Below are positions 1 to 8,712 of a DNA stretch of 48,862 bases, piece by piece; within the stretch, counting starts at the first letter, position 1, and each line of letters starts with the position of its first letter. The position numbers were made by a program, and so were the translations under genes. The stretch comes from Clostridia bacterium (GTDB lineage: Bacteria; Bacillota; Clostridia; Oscillospirales; Acutalibacteraceae): the NCBI GenBank assembly GCA_017503785.1, contig JAFVSK010000026.1, positions 1 through 48,862 of the forward strand. Reading direction: 5' to 3'. A model generated the notes under the pieces. That model worked only from the letters and a program-made list of their open reading frames with translations, was not told the origin of the DNA and did no database searches.

Positions 1-1662
<1,662 letters not shown>

Positions 1663-1666
<4 letters not shown>

Positions 1667-2004
1667 GCCACCTCCTATTTTTCCCCGTCTACGCCTTCCT
1701 CCTGCTCTACGCACTGTGGGTGTTTTTCCTCGCGGTCATGTCGCTCAAGCGCGCCAAGGACGCCGGCACGCTGACCTTTTGGAACAAAATGTTCGGATAC
1801 CCAGTGCTGTTCGTCGGGCTGCTATTGGACTTTCTGGCAAACACCTTGGTGCTCACGGTACTTCTGGGTGAACTGCCGCGCGAGGGAACTGTCACCGCCC
1901 GACTGAAGCGCCACAACGAGACAAGCACCGGCTGGCGCAAGGCTGTCGCCGTTTGGGCGGAACAGCACCTCGACCAGTTCGACCCGAGCGGCGATCACAT
2001 CTGA
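1663..2004 (+). CDS. Small two-helix membrane protein
   Basis: 113 residues with two hydrophobic segments: about residues 4-27 (VYAFLLLYALWVFFLAVM) and 44-66 (MFGYPVLFVGLLLDFLANTL). A soluble charged C-terminal tail follows. The ATG overlaps the previous stop. Topology and place next to two more small membrane proteins fit a lysis-associated cassette, but the tail is long for a classical holin and I do not recognise the family. It could also be an antiholin or a superinfection-exclusion membrane protein. Confidence 0.65.
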
Positions 2005-2057
2005 TCCGAAACCAGCCCGCAGTCCACCAGCACATTTTCCGACGACAATCGCCACCC

Positions 2058-2459
2058 ATGCGACATCTAGACCCCACTGCGGCCTTCACCGTGCTGCTGG
2101 CCTCCATCTTTGGGGCTCAACTCAGTGCGGTGATTGGCCCCTACGCCGTCATCATCCTTGCAGCTACCACGGGGGCTGGCTGGGGCCTTGGGCGCTGCCC
2201 GCCGATGACCCGCGCGCAGGGCCTCTGGTACTTTTTGAAACTCAATTGCACCGCTTTGTTGGTTACAGTACCGATTGCATCCGGTGTTCAGCATATGCTC
2301 GGCTGGCAAGAGGCCAACTGGCTCCTGGTCCCCGTCGGCCTCCTGGTTGGCGGTGTCGGCAATAGCTGGCCCAAGGTCGGCGAGTGGTTCGTGACCTGGC
2401 TGGGTCGCCTGCTGGAGAAGCGCACCGGCACCGAGCAACCACCGAAAAAGGACGACTGA
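2058..2459 (+). CDS. Putative holin
   Basis: 133 residues. I chose the ATG at 2058 rather than earlier in-frame starts because the upstream stretch is Arg/Pro-rich, reads like out-of-frame sequence and overlaps the previous gene. There are three to four hydrophobic stretches (about residues 10-45, 61-75 and 85-103) and a charged C-terminus ending PPKKDD. Size, helix number and charged tail match many phage holins, which oligomerise in the inner membrane and release the endolysin. The endolysin lies about 19 kb away, so the lysis genes are split. The holin role is an inference. Confidence 0.6.
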   Translation: MRHLDPTAAFTVLLASIFGAQLSAVIGPYAVIILAATTGAGWGLGRCPPMTRAQGLWYFLKLNCTALLVTVPIASGVQHMLGWQEANWLLVPVGLLVGGVGNSWPKVGEWFVTWLGRLLEKRTGTEQPPKKDD

Positions 2460-2460
2460 G

Positions 2461-2760
2461 ATGAATTCCCACCTCTGGGCCCTGCTGAACACGGTCGTCT
2501 GCGGGGCGATCATGGTTGTCTGCATCTGCCGCTTGTCGGTCATGCACGTAGGCATTCGCAAGCTCGTCCGTCTCAAATACACCCTGCTGCTGTCCGGCGC
2601 CTGCGCATACGGATTTCAGCCGTTCATCTTCGGCACATGGCCCACGCCCGCAGGTATGTTTTTCGTGGTCACGGTGTTTGTCGGGCTGCTCACCAGCTCG
2701 CACCGCTGGCGCCGCGCCGCCCCCATCGAGACCGAAACACGTCCTGCCGAACTGGCCTGA
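2461..2760 (+). CDS. Small membrane protein (second holin candidate)
   Basis: 99 residues starting one base after the previous stop. Hydrophobic segments lie at about residues 4-24 (LWALLNTVVCGAIMVVCI), 41-60 and 62-80, with a polar C-terminal tail. It resembles the small membrane proteins that accompany holins in phages of Burkholderiales. It could be a holin or antiholin partner of the preceding gene. It is the last gene before the intergenic gap that carries a 23-bp repeat and precedes the head genes. Confidence 0.6.
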   Translation: MNSHLWALLNTVVCGAIMVVCICRLSVMHVGIRKLVRLKYTLLLSGACAYGFQPFIFGTWPTPAGMFFVVTVFVGLLTSSHRWRRAAPIETETRPAELA

Positions 2761-2767
2761 GAGCGTC

Positions 2768-2790
2768 GTCCGAAATTGTGCCGCAGAGGT
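2768..2790 (+). promoter_or_regulatory. 23-bp repeat, copy 1, upstream of the head operon
   Basis: A 23-bp sequence beginning GTCCGAAATTGTGCC and ending GCAGAGGT is repeated exactly at 7081-7103. Both copies sit in the only roughly 80-100 bp gaps of the late rightward operon, just after a stop codon and 51-84 bp before the next start. No convincing sigma-70 -35/-10 pair is shared around them. I infer a late-promoter activator site or an RNA processing site. What is seen directly is the exact repeat and its matched placement. Confidence 0.55.
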
Positions 2791-2840
2791 GAATAACGCA
2801 GGGATCAACACAATGCGCAGCATTCAGCAAAGGACTGCGC

Positions 2841-3902
2841 ATGCGCCCCTGTTTCAAATTCACAGCCAAGGCGGGTAAAAAGCCCGCGGTCTTGGCGCTA
2901 GACGAGGAAATCGGCTTCTGGGGCACCCAGGCCAAAGATTTCCGTGCCCAACTGGATGCTGTCGAAGGCAACGAACTGGTGGTCGAGATCAACTCGATTG
3001 GCGGTGACGTGATGGCCGGCCTGGGCATCTACAACATGCTGCGCTCCTGGGCCAAGGACGGCAAGACCGTCACCACCCGCGTGACCGGCATCGCAGCCAG
3101 CATCGCCTCGATCATCGCCCTCGCAGGCGACAAGCGCGAGATGCCCAAGAACACGTTCGCCATGGTGCACCAGGCTTCGACCATCGCAGCCGGCACCTCG
3201 GAAGACATGCGCGACGCGGCCAACTGGCTGGACAAGGTGGACGGCTCTCTGCGCAACATCTACATGGACCGCATGGGTGCTGACGAAGCCAAGGCCGCCG
3301 AAATCATGGCGAAGGACACGTACCTGACCGCTGACGAATGCCTGGACCTGGGCTTCGCCACTGCGCTTCTGGACGACATCCGCGCCACGGCCAAGTTCGA
3401 CCTGGCCCGCGCCGACCTGCCCGCCAACGTGGCTGCGATCTTCAAGGCGGAAGCCGACCCAGTGGTTGACCCCGTTGTTGACCCTGTGATCGACTCTGTG
3501 ATCGACCCTGTGATCGACCCCGCGGTGCCAGACACCCCCGTCGCCAAGCAGATCGAAGCCCTGGCAATCACCGCTGGCCTGCAGGCCTACGCCGCTACGT
3601 TCGCAGTGGCCTGCACCTCGCTGGACGAAGCCAAGACCCGCATCACTGCGGCCAAGGAAATTGTGGCGCTCTGCGCCGTTGCCAAGCGCCCGGACGATGC
3701 CGCCAAGGCCATCCGCGCCAACCAGTCCGTAGAGGACGTGCGCGCCGCGCTGATCAAGGCAATGGCCGAGGCCGATGAGCACACCAACAACGCGCCTCCG
3801 GCGCGTGGGTCCCAAACCGCCGGCCAGTCCGGGGTGTTGTCGGCGAAAGCCGTCTACGAAAAGCGTGCGGCACGCAAGCAAAACTCTCGCAAAGGAAACT
3901 GA
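2841..3902 (+). CDS. ClpP-like head maturation protease
   Basis: 353 residues; ATG preceded by AAAGGA at 7 bp. The N-terminal 190 residues form a ClpP/SppA-like serine protease: EINSIGGDV near 49-57, then GIAASIAS with the likely nucleophile Ser87, then MVHQAS with His110. This family cleaves scaffold and capsid precursors inside the prohead. Residues about 205-230 form an acidic Asp-Pro-Val linker of short repeats. The C-terminal ~120 residues are helical and may act as an internal scaffold, as in lambda C/Nu3-type fusions. Decoration and capsid genes follow directly, which supports the call. The portal gene that usually precedes it is not in the window. Confidence 0.9.
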   Translation: MRPCFKFTAKAGKKPAVLALDEEIGFWGTQAKDFRAQLDAVEGNELVVEINSIGGDVMAGLGIYNMLRSWAKDGKTVTTRVTGIAASIASIIALAGDKREMPKNTFAMVHQASTIAAGTSEDMRDAANWLDKVDGSLRNIYMDRMGADEAKAAEIMAKDTYLTADECLDLGFATALLDDIRATAKFDLARADLPANVAAIFKAEADPVVDPVVDPVIDSVIDPVIDPAVPDTPVAKQIEALAITAGLQAYAATFAVACTSLDEAKTRITAAKEIVALCAVAKRPDDAAKAIRANQSVEDVRAALIKAMAEADEHTNNAPPARGSQTAGQSGVLSAKAVYEKRAARKQNSRKGN

Positions 3903-3904
3903 CC

Positions 3905-4558
3905 ATGGCAACCTCTCTTCTCTCCACGCCGCGCGTCAAAGCGGTGATCATTTCGGAAGCGTCCAACCAGCGCAGCCGTGAAAACATCGTCGTGACCCAA
4001 TCGGGCACCGCGCTGGCCTCCGGCACCCTGCTGACCCGCTCGGGCGACGCAGGCGAGGGCACCTTCGCCATGGACGCCGGCGCAACTGGCAACCCCACGG
4101 CGGGCACTATCACTGTCGGCGCTGCGGCCATCCCCGGCGTCTACGTGATCGAGTTCACCGCAGCCACCAAGTTCACGGTGGAAGACCCTGAAGGCAAGAC
4201 CGTCGGCACCGGCACGCTGGGTGCCGCCTTCAGCAAGGGTGGCGTCGGCGTCACGCTGACAGCAGGCGCAACCCCCGCAGTGGCTGGCGACACCGCGACC
4301 ATCACCGTGGCTGCAGGCTCCGGCAAGTACATCGCCTACACCGCCAACGGCGCCGCAGGCCCCGCTGACGCGGTGCTCTACAACTGGCTGCCCGCCAAGA
4401 CCGGCGACTCCGACGCAGTGGGCTTCGTGCGCGACGCCGAGCTGAACCGCTTCGAACTCACGGGTCTCGACGCGGCAGGCCAGACCGACCTGGCGAAGAA
4501 AGGTCTGATCGTGCGCGGCACGGCTGGCCTGCCAACCGTTTCCACCCCGGCTCTCTGA
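3905..4558 (+). CDS. Head decoration protein (lambda gpD type)
   Basis: 217 residues, starting two bases after the protease stop. The N-terminus (about 35-70) and C-terminus (GKYIAYTANGAAGP, then RFELTGLD) match the shape of head decoration proteins that bind the expanded capsid and stabilise it. It is longer than lambda gpD (110 residues) because a Gly/Ala/Thr-rich beta insertion lies at about residues 60-140, with motifs such as GTITVGAAA and TATITVAAGSGK. Placement between the protease and the major capsid gene is canonical. Confidence 0.85.
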   Translation: MATSLLSTPRVKAVIISEASNQRSRENIVVTQSGTALASGTLLTRSGDAGEGTFAMDAGATGNPTAGTITVGAAAIPGVYVIEFTAATKFTVEDPEGKTVGTGTLGAAFSKGGVGVTLTAGATPAVAGDTATITVAAGSGKYIAYTANGAAGPADAVLYNWLPAKTGDSDAVGFVRDAELNRFELTGLDAAGQTDLAKKGLIVRGTAGLPTVSTPAL

Positions 4559-4592
4559 GCCTTTCATCTCTCGACTCAGGAGCACAAGAAAC

Positions 4593-5603
4593 ATGGCAAC
4601 CCTCGACATTTTCCAGGACGATGCGTTCAGCGTTACGTCTCTGTCCAGCACCATCACGGACATTCCCGACGTGCCCACCAAACTGGGCGACAAGGGTCTG
4701 TTCCAAGAGGAAGGCATCTCGACCACTTCGTTCATGATCGAACGCCAAGGGTCGAGCATCAAGCTGCTGCCCACCGCCCCCCGCGGCGGTGTGCGTGAGC
4801 CTGTCGCCCTCGGCCCTCGCAAGCTGATCCCTCTGCACGCTCTGCACATCCCCGCCTCATGGTCGGTGCTCGCAGACGAAGTGCAAGGCATCCGCGCCTA
4901 CGGCAGCGAGACCGAAGTCGAGCAGGCAGCCACACTGGTGCAGCGCAAGCTCGCCAACGTGCGTGCCAGCATGGACCTGACCCACGAGAACATGCGCGTC
5001 GGCGCACTCAAGGGTCTGGTGACCGACGCCGACGGCTCCACGCTGCTCGACGTGTACGACGCCTTCGGCATGACCCAGCAGACCCAGTTCTGGAACATCG
5101 CTGTGGCCGCCAACGGCGACCCCAAGGCTTCGATCATCACCCTCAAGTCGATGATCCGCGCCAAGATGGGTGGTCGCTCCTTCGGTCGCATCCGCGTGAT
5201 CTGCTCGCTGGGCTTCTTCACCCCCCTGGTGCAGAACACCAAGATGATCAAGGCGTGGGAACTGTGGAACCAAGGCGCCTACCTGCGCACCGACCAGGTG
5301 AACGGTGGCGACTTCGAGTTCGCAGGCGTGATCTTCGAGGTCTACGACGGCGGCACCTCGGCCGGCGACTTCATCGCTGACGGTATCGCCTACGCCTACC
5401 CCGAAGGTGTCCCCGGCATGTTCCAGTCCAAGTTCGCACCTGCGGACTACATGGAGACGGTGAACACGCAGGGCCTGCCGTTCTACGCCAAGCAGGAAGC
5501 GATGCCTTTCAACAAGGGCATCATCGGCGAGGCGCAGTCCAACCCGATCCACTTCAACTCGTTGCCCGAGGCAGTCATCAAGCTGTCTGTGGCCGCGAGC
5601 TAA
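4593..5603 (+). CDS. Major capsid protein (lambda gpE family)
   Basis: 336 residues, preceded by an AGGAG ribosome-binding site. Length and sequence pattern fit the lambda E/HK97-fold major capsid family: an N-terminal arm (MATLDIFQDDAFSVTSL), the segment RQGSSIKLLPTAPRGG near 50-66, the spine-helix region around 100-150 (VQRKLANVRASMDLTHENM) and the C-terminal A-domain (QGLPFYAKQEAMPFNKG). It should form the icosahedral shell together with the decoration protein. Nothing is truncated. Codon use is strongly GC-biased at third positions, as expected of a highly expressed gene here. Confidence 0.93.
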   Translation: MATLDIFQDDAFSVTSLSSTITDIPDVPTKLGDKGLFQEEGISTTSFMIERQGSSIKLLPTAPRGGVREPVALGPRKLIPLHALHIPASWSVLADEVQGIRAYGSETEVEQAATLVQRKLANVRASMDLTHENMRVGALKGLVTDADGSTLLDVYDAFGMTQQTQFWNIAVAANGDPKASIITLKSMIRAKMGGRSFGRIRVICSLGFFTPLVQNTKMIKAWELWNQGAYLRTDQVNGGDFEFAGVIFEVYDGGTSAGDFIADGIAYAYPEGVPGMFQSKFAPADYMETVNTQGLPFYAKQEAMPFNKGIIGEAQSNPIHFNSLPEAVIKLSVAAS

Positions 5604-5933
5604 ATGGCAAGCGTCTTCGGGCGCATGACGGAGAGCGTCCTTTCCCTGCTGGGCGAGGACGCTCTTTTACGTGGTGCGGTCCCCTGCAAAGTGAACATCG
5701 AGCACGACGTGCAGCTCGTCGGTATGGACGCCGAGCGCGCACAGAGCCGGGGCGACCTGGTGACCAACAGCGACGTGATCACCCTCGCTAAACGGCACAA
5801 CCCCAAAGGCGGGGACTCTCTGAAATTCACGGGAACCGGGCCCCACGCGGGCCGCTCGTTCCGCCTCGAAACCATGATCGAGGACAACGGCTACTCCCGC
5901 CGCTACATCGTCATTGAGACGACGGTGCCATGA
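5604..5933 (+). CDS. Head-tail joining protein (gpFII-like)
   Basis: 109 residues; the ATG follows the capsid stop codon with no gap. Size and position match lambda FII-type head-tail connectors that form a ring at the portal vertex and receive the tail. The C-terminal half (KFTGTGPHAGRSFRLETMIEDNG) is beta-rich. I assign it from synteny and size more than from a diagnostic motif. Confidence 0.65.
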   Translation: MASVFGRMTESVLSLLGEDALLRGAVPCKVNIEHDVQLVGMDAERAQSRGDLVTNSDVITLAKRHNPKGGDSLKFTGTGPHAGRSFRLETMIEDNGYSRRYIVIETTVP

Positions 5934-6589
5934 CCAAAGCCCGCGACTACACGCTCAAGATCGACGCCTCCCAGGTAGTGAAACTGGGAGAACGACTCGC
6001 GCAGGCCAGCGGCGAAGAGATTGGCCGCGCGTCCGTCACCGCTTTGAACGAGGTGGTGGACCGCACATACGATCTGGCGCGCGACCGGATGATCGCCGGT
6101 ATCAACCTGTCCGACGATTATCTGCGGCGTCGAATGACGCTCCAGCGCGCCACACCCGGCAAGCCGGTGGCGTCGATCACGGCCAGCGGTGCGCGCAACG
6201 CAACCACCGTGCTCGGGCGCTACGACGCCAAGCCGGTGATCGTAGCGAACAACAAAGGGCGGCCCGGAAAGGGCAACAAGGCCCTTGGCATCCCGTCGGG
6301 CCAGAAGCAGGTCGGTGTCACCGTTGAGGTGACCCGTGGGCAAACGAGTGACGGGTTTGTACCGCGCGGTTTCCTACTCCCGCTGAACCGAGGCACCGAG
6401 TCCGGTGGCAACGGCTTCGGCGTTTTCGCGCGTTCGCGCGACGGCAAGTTGCGCCACCGCTACGGCCCGTCCGTGTATCAACTGTTCGCCTACCAGGTCG
6501 AGCGCATCGTGAACGATGTGACCGACGACCTGGAAGACACCCTCGCCGCACAGGTTGACCTGGCGCTGCAGAAAGCCATCGAACCATGA
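5930..6589 (+). CDS. Minor tail protein Z-like
   Basis: 219 residues, ATGA overlap with the preceding connector. The N-terminal region is helical (VVKLGERLAQASGEEIGRASVTALNEV), followed by RMTLQRATPGKPVASITASG, a pattern seen in phage minor tail protein Z and related tail-completion proteins. These act at the head-proximal end of the tail and help connect it to the head. Gene order (FII-like, Z-like, U-like, tube) is that of lambda. A basic middle section (residues 100-130) is the only unusual feature. Confidence 0.72.
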   Translation: MTKARDYTLKIDASQVVKLGERLAQASGEEIGRASVTALNEVVDRTYDLARDRMIAGINLSDDYLRRRMTLQRATPGKPVASITASGARNATTVLGRYDAKPVIVANNKGRPGKGNKALGIPSGQKQVGVTVEVTRGQTSDGFVPRGFLLPLNRGTESGGNGFGVFARSRDGKLRHRYGPSVYQLFAYQVERIVNDVTDDLEDTLAAQVDLALQKAIEP

Positions 6590-7080
6590 CCGCCACCCCC
6601 GCCATCTTCAAGAAGTCCTCCGACATCGCCGAGTATCTGACCACGGTACTGCAGGGCGTCACCAAGGCCAACGGCTACAAGACCGACCTCGGCACCACGG
6701 TGTACCGGGGCCGCCTGAAGCACGATGAGGACCGTGTGCCCTACGCCGTGCTTATCGAGGGTGAGGACCGCCCGCAGGAGAACGACGGCGGCCGACTGGA
6801 CATCACCCTGGAGCAAGACTTCGTACTCGGCGCCTACGTGCACTGCAACGTGGACAACCCGAACGATGCCGCGCACGACGCGATCAAGGACATCAAGAAG
6901 GCGGTGTTCTCCAGCGACCTGGCCCGACGACCGATTGCCGGTGCGCGCGGGGCCAACGGCCGCGTAGCGAAGTTGAGCTACCGGGGGAAGGACATCGGCC
7001 CCCGCGCCGATGGCAAGAACATTGTGTTCGCCGTCGTGCACATCACGGTGGTGTTCGCCGAGAACCTGCTGGAAGCCTGA
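6586..7080 (+). CDS. Tail terminator-like protein
   Basis: 164 residues, overlapping the previous gene by 4 bp. Lambda gpU-type tail terminators lie exactly here, between the Z-like gene and the tube gene, and are of similar size; they cap the tail tube once it reaches the length set by the tape measure. Visible features are an alpha/beta pattern with ALIHREDR-like acidic loops (VLIEGEDRPQEND), a long central helix (NPNDAAHDAIKDIKKAV) and C-terminal strands (NIVFAVVHITVVF). Call rests on order and size. Confidence 0.65.
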   Translation: MTATPAIFKKSSDIAEYLTTVLQGVTKANGYKTDLGTTVYRGRLKHDEDRVPYAVLIEGEDRPQENDGGRLDITLEQDFVLGAYVHCNVDNPNDAAHDAIKDIKKAVFSSDLARRPIAGARGANGRVAKLSYRGKDIGPRADGKNIVFAVVHITVVFAENLLEA

Positions 7081-7103
7081 GTCCGAAATTGTGCCGCAGA
7101 GGT
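7081..7103 (+). promoter_or_regulatory. 23-bp repeat, copy 2, upstream of the tail-tube gene
   Basis: Exact second copy of the sequence at 2768-2790. It begins at the base after the terminator-gene stop and lies 84 bp before the tail-tube ATG. The flanking sequence does not match copy 1, so this is a discrete element and not a longer duplication. It is a candidate late regulatory site for the highly expressed tube gene. Confidence 0.55.
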
Positions 7104-7186
7104 CGATTCGCCCTGTGCGATGACACTGCGAGCGTTGTAATCCGATCTTGCCGTGAGTGCGGCATGACATTCTCAAGGAGTTTCTC

Positions 7187-7948
7187 ATGGCAGCACGCAG
7201 CTTCAATGGCGCTGGCGACGTTTACTTTAACCGTATGGTGGACGGCGTAAAGCAAGGTCTTGTCGGGCCGATCTACGCCGACAGTCTCTCGATCACCCCC
7301 AGCGTCGAAACGATCCAATCGACCAGCAAGGGCCGGTATGACTATGGTCAGGTGCTGGAGAGCGTGAACATCGCCCAACCGTCTGAGTTCTCCATGGCGC
7401 TTAAGGAAGTTACCGGCGACATCTTGACCATGGCCTTCCTCGGAACCTCTGCCGCGTTCACCGAAGCCTCCGGCACGCTGACGGGCTACGACCTGACTGT
7501 CACACAGGTGGGCACATGGCTCCCCATCGGCAAAAAGAATCTCGCCACACTGGTTACCGTTGAAGACGCGGCCACTGGTGGCGCCACGCTGATCGAAGGC
7601 ACCGACTACAAACTGAACCGCCCCATGGGCTGGATCATGGCGCTGGCCGGGGGCGCTCTGGCGGTAAACGACCACGTTTTCATTACCTGCGCACATAGCG
7701 GTGCCACGGGCACGAACGTTAAGGGCTCCACCCGCACAGAAGTTCGCGTTGAAATCATTTTCGACGGTATCAACCAAGCTGACGGCACCCAGTGCACGGC
7801 AACGATCTGGGAAGCCATCCTGGCGCCAGACAGCGAGTTTGACTTCCTGGCGGATGACTTCGGGAACGTAAACCTGACGGGGACACTGAAGACCCCGGTC
7901 GGCAAGGACGCTCCGTACGAGGTGTTGATCCAAGACCCCGTGGCCTAA
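7187..7948 (+). CDS. Major tail tube protein
   Basis: 253 residues. I start at the ATG at 7187 because CAAGGAG lies just upstream; an upstream in-frame ATG at 7157 has no such site. The sequence has repeated beta segments (GDVYFNRMVDGVKQGLVGPIY, SITPSVETIQSTSKGRYDYG) and a conserved tube-like end (TVWEAILAPDSEF-type, seen as TIWEAILAPDSEFDF). It should polymerise around the tape measure to form the tail tube. A strong intrinsic terminator follows, consistent with a separate, highly transcribed unit beginning near 7081. Confidence 0.85.
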   Translation: MAARSFNGAGDVYFNRMVDGVKQGLVGPIYADSLSITPSVETIQSTSKGRYDYGQVLESVNIAQPSEFSMALKEVTGDILTMAFLGTSAAFTEASGTLTGYDLTVTQVGTWLPIGKKNLATLVTVEDAATGGATLIEGTDYKLNRPMGWIMALAGGALAVNDHVFITCAHSGATGTNVKGSTRTEVRVEIIFDGINQADGTQCTATIWEAILAPDSEFDFLADDFGNVNLTGTLKTPVGKDAPYEVLIQDPVA

Positions 7949-7982
7949 GCACTGCTGGTGTGGCGGGCCCGCCCGCAGCCCA

Positions 7983-8019
7983 AACCCGCCACGCGCCTTC
8001 AGCCTGGCGGGTTTTTTCA
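7983..8019 (+). terminator. Rho-independent terminator after tail tube gene
   Basis: AACCCGCCA (7983-7991) pairs with TGGCGGGTT (8005-8013) around a 13-nt loop and is followed by a run of six T from 8012. A leaky terminator here would give more tube protein than downstream tape measure. Confidence 0.85.
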
Positions 8020-8032
8020 TTCAAGGATCGTC

Positions 8033-8704
8033 ATGCATAAATGCACCCGATGCGGGTTGACCAAGACCCCTAGTGAATTCTACAAAGCCACCAAGAATCC
8101 TTCGGGCCTGCAGTCCCGGTGCAAAGAGTGTTCGAAGGCGACAAACCGCGAGTGGATGGCGAAGCACCCGGAAAAAGCTGCGGAGTACACCAAGCGGTAC
8201 GAAGAGAACAACGCCGAGCGTCGCAAAGAACTCCGCGCGATCAGTCGCGCGGCGTATGCCCCGCGTCGTCTTGAACTGGGACGCGCGCTGGAAGAGAAAA
8301 ACCGCGCGAAGCGCAAGGCACAGGCCGACGCCCGTCGCGCGTCGATGCTTGATCGCCATAATGAAAAGTCGCGCCGTTGGCGCGCCGCGAACTTGGAAAA
8401 GTCCAAGGCCATCTTCAAGAAGTGGCGGGACGCCAACCCGGGCGTGATGGCGATGCATTCGGCGAAATGGCGCGCGGCCCTTTTGCAAGCAACCCCAACA
8501 TGGGCCGACCAAAAGAAGATCGCGGAATTCTATGAGGCCGCCGACGGCCTGAGCATGCTCACTGGGGAGTGGTATCACGTGGACCACATCGTACCGCTGC
8601 AAGGTAAGACGGTGCGCGGCCTGCACTGCGAAGCCAACCTCCAAGTCCTGCCTGAAGCCGAGAACATCCGCAAAGGCAACCGCCACTGGCCTGACCAGCC
8701 CTGA
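8033..8704 (+). CDS. Free-standing HNH endonuclease with N-terminal zinc finger
   Basis: 223 residues; start chosen at 8033 because the longer frame would run through the terminator. Residues 3-30 carry CTRCG and CKEC, a four-cysteine zinc-binding pair. Residues 40-150 are very basic and helical with repeats of the type KWRxANPEK. The C-terminus holds the HNH core: HVDHIVPL, then ANLQVLP and N. Such genes are usually selfish homing endonucleases that nick or cut related phage genomes. It sits between tube and tape-measure genes, where two tail-assembly chaperone frames are normally found; no chaperone is seen here. Confidence 0.85.
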   Translation: MHKCTRCGLTKTPSEFYKATKNPSGLQSRCKECSKATNREWMAKHPEKAAEYTKRYEENNAERRKELRAISRAAYAPRRLELGRALEEKNRAKRKAQADARRASMLDRHNEKSRRWRAANLEKSKAIFKKWRDANPGVMAMHSAKWRAALLQATPTWADQKKIAEFYEAADGLSMLTGEWYHVDHIVPLQGKTVRGLHCEANLQVLPEAENIRKGNRHWPDQP

Positions 8705-8712
8705 AAGACACC

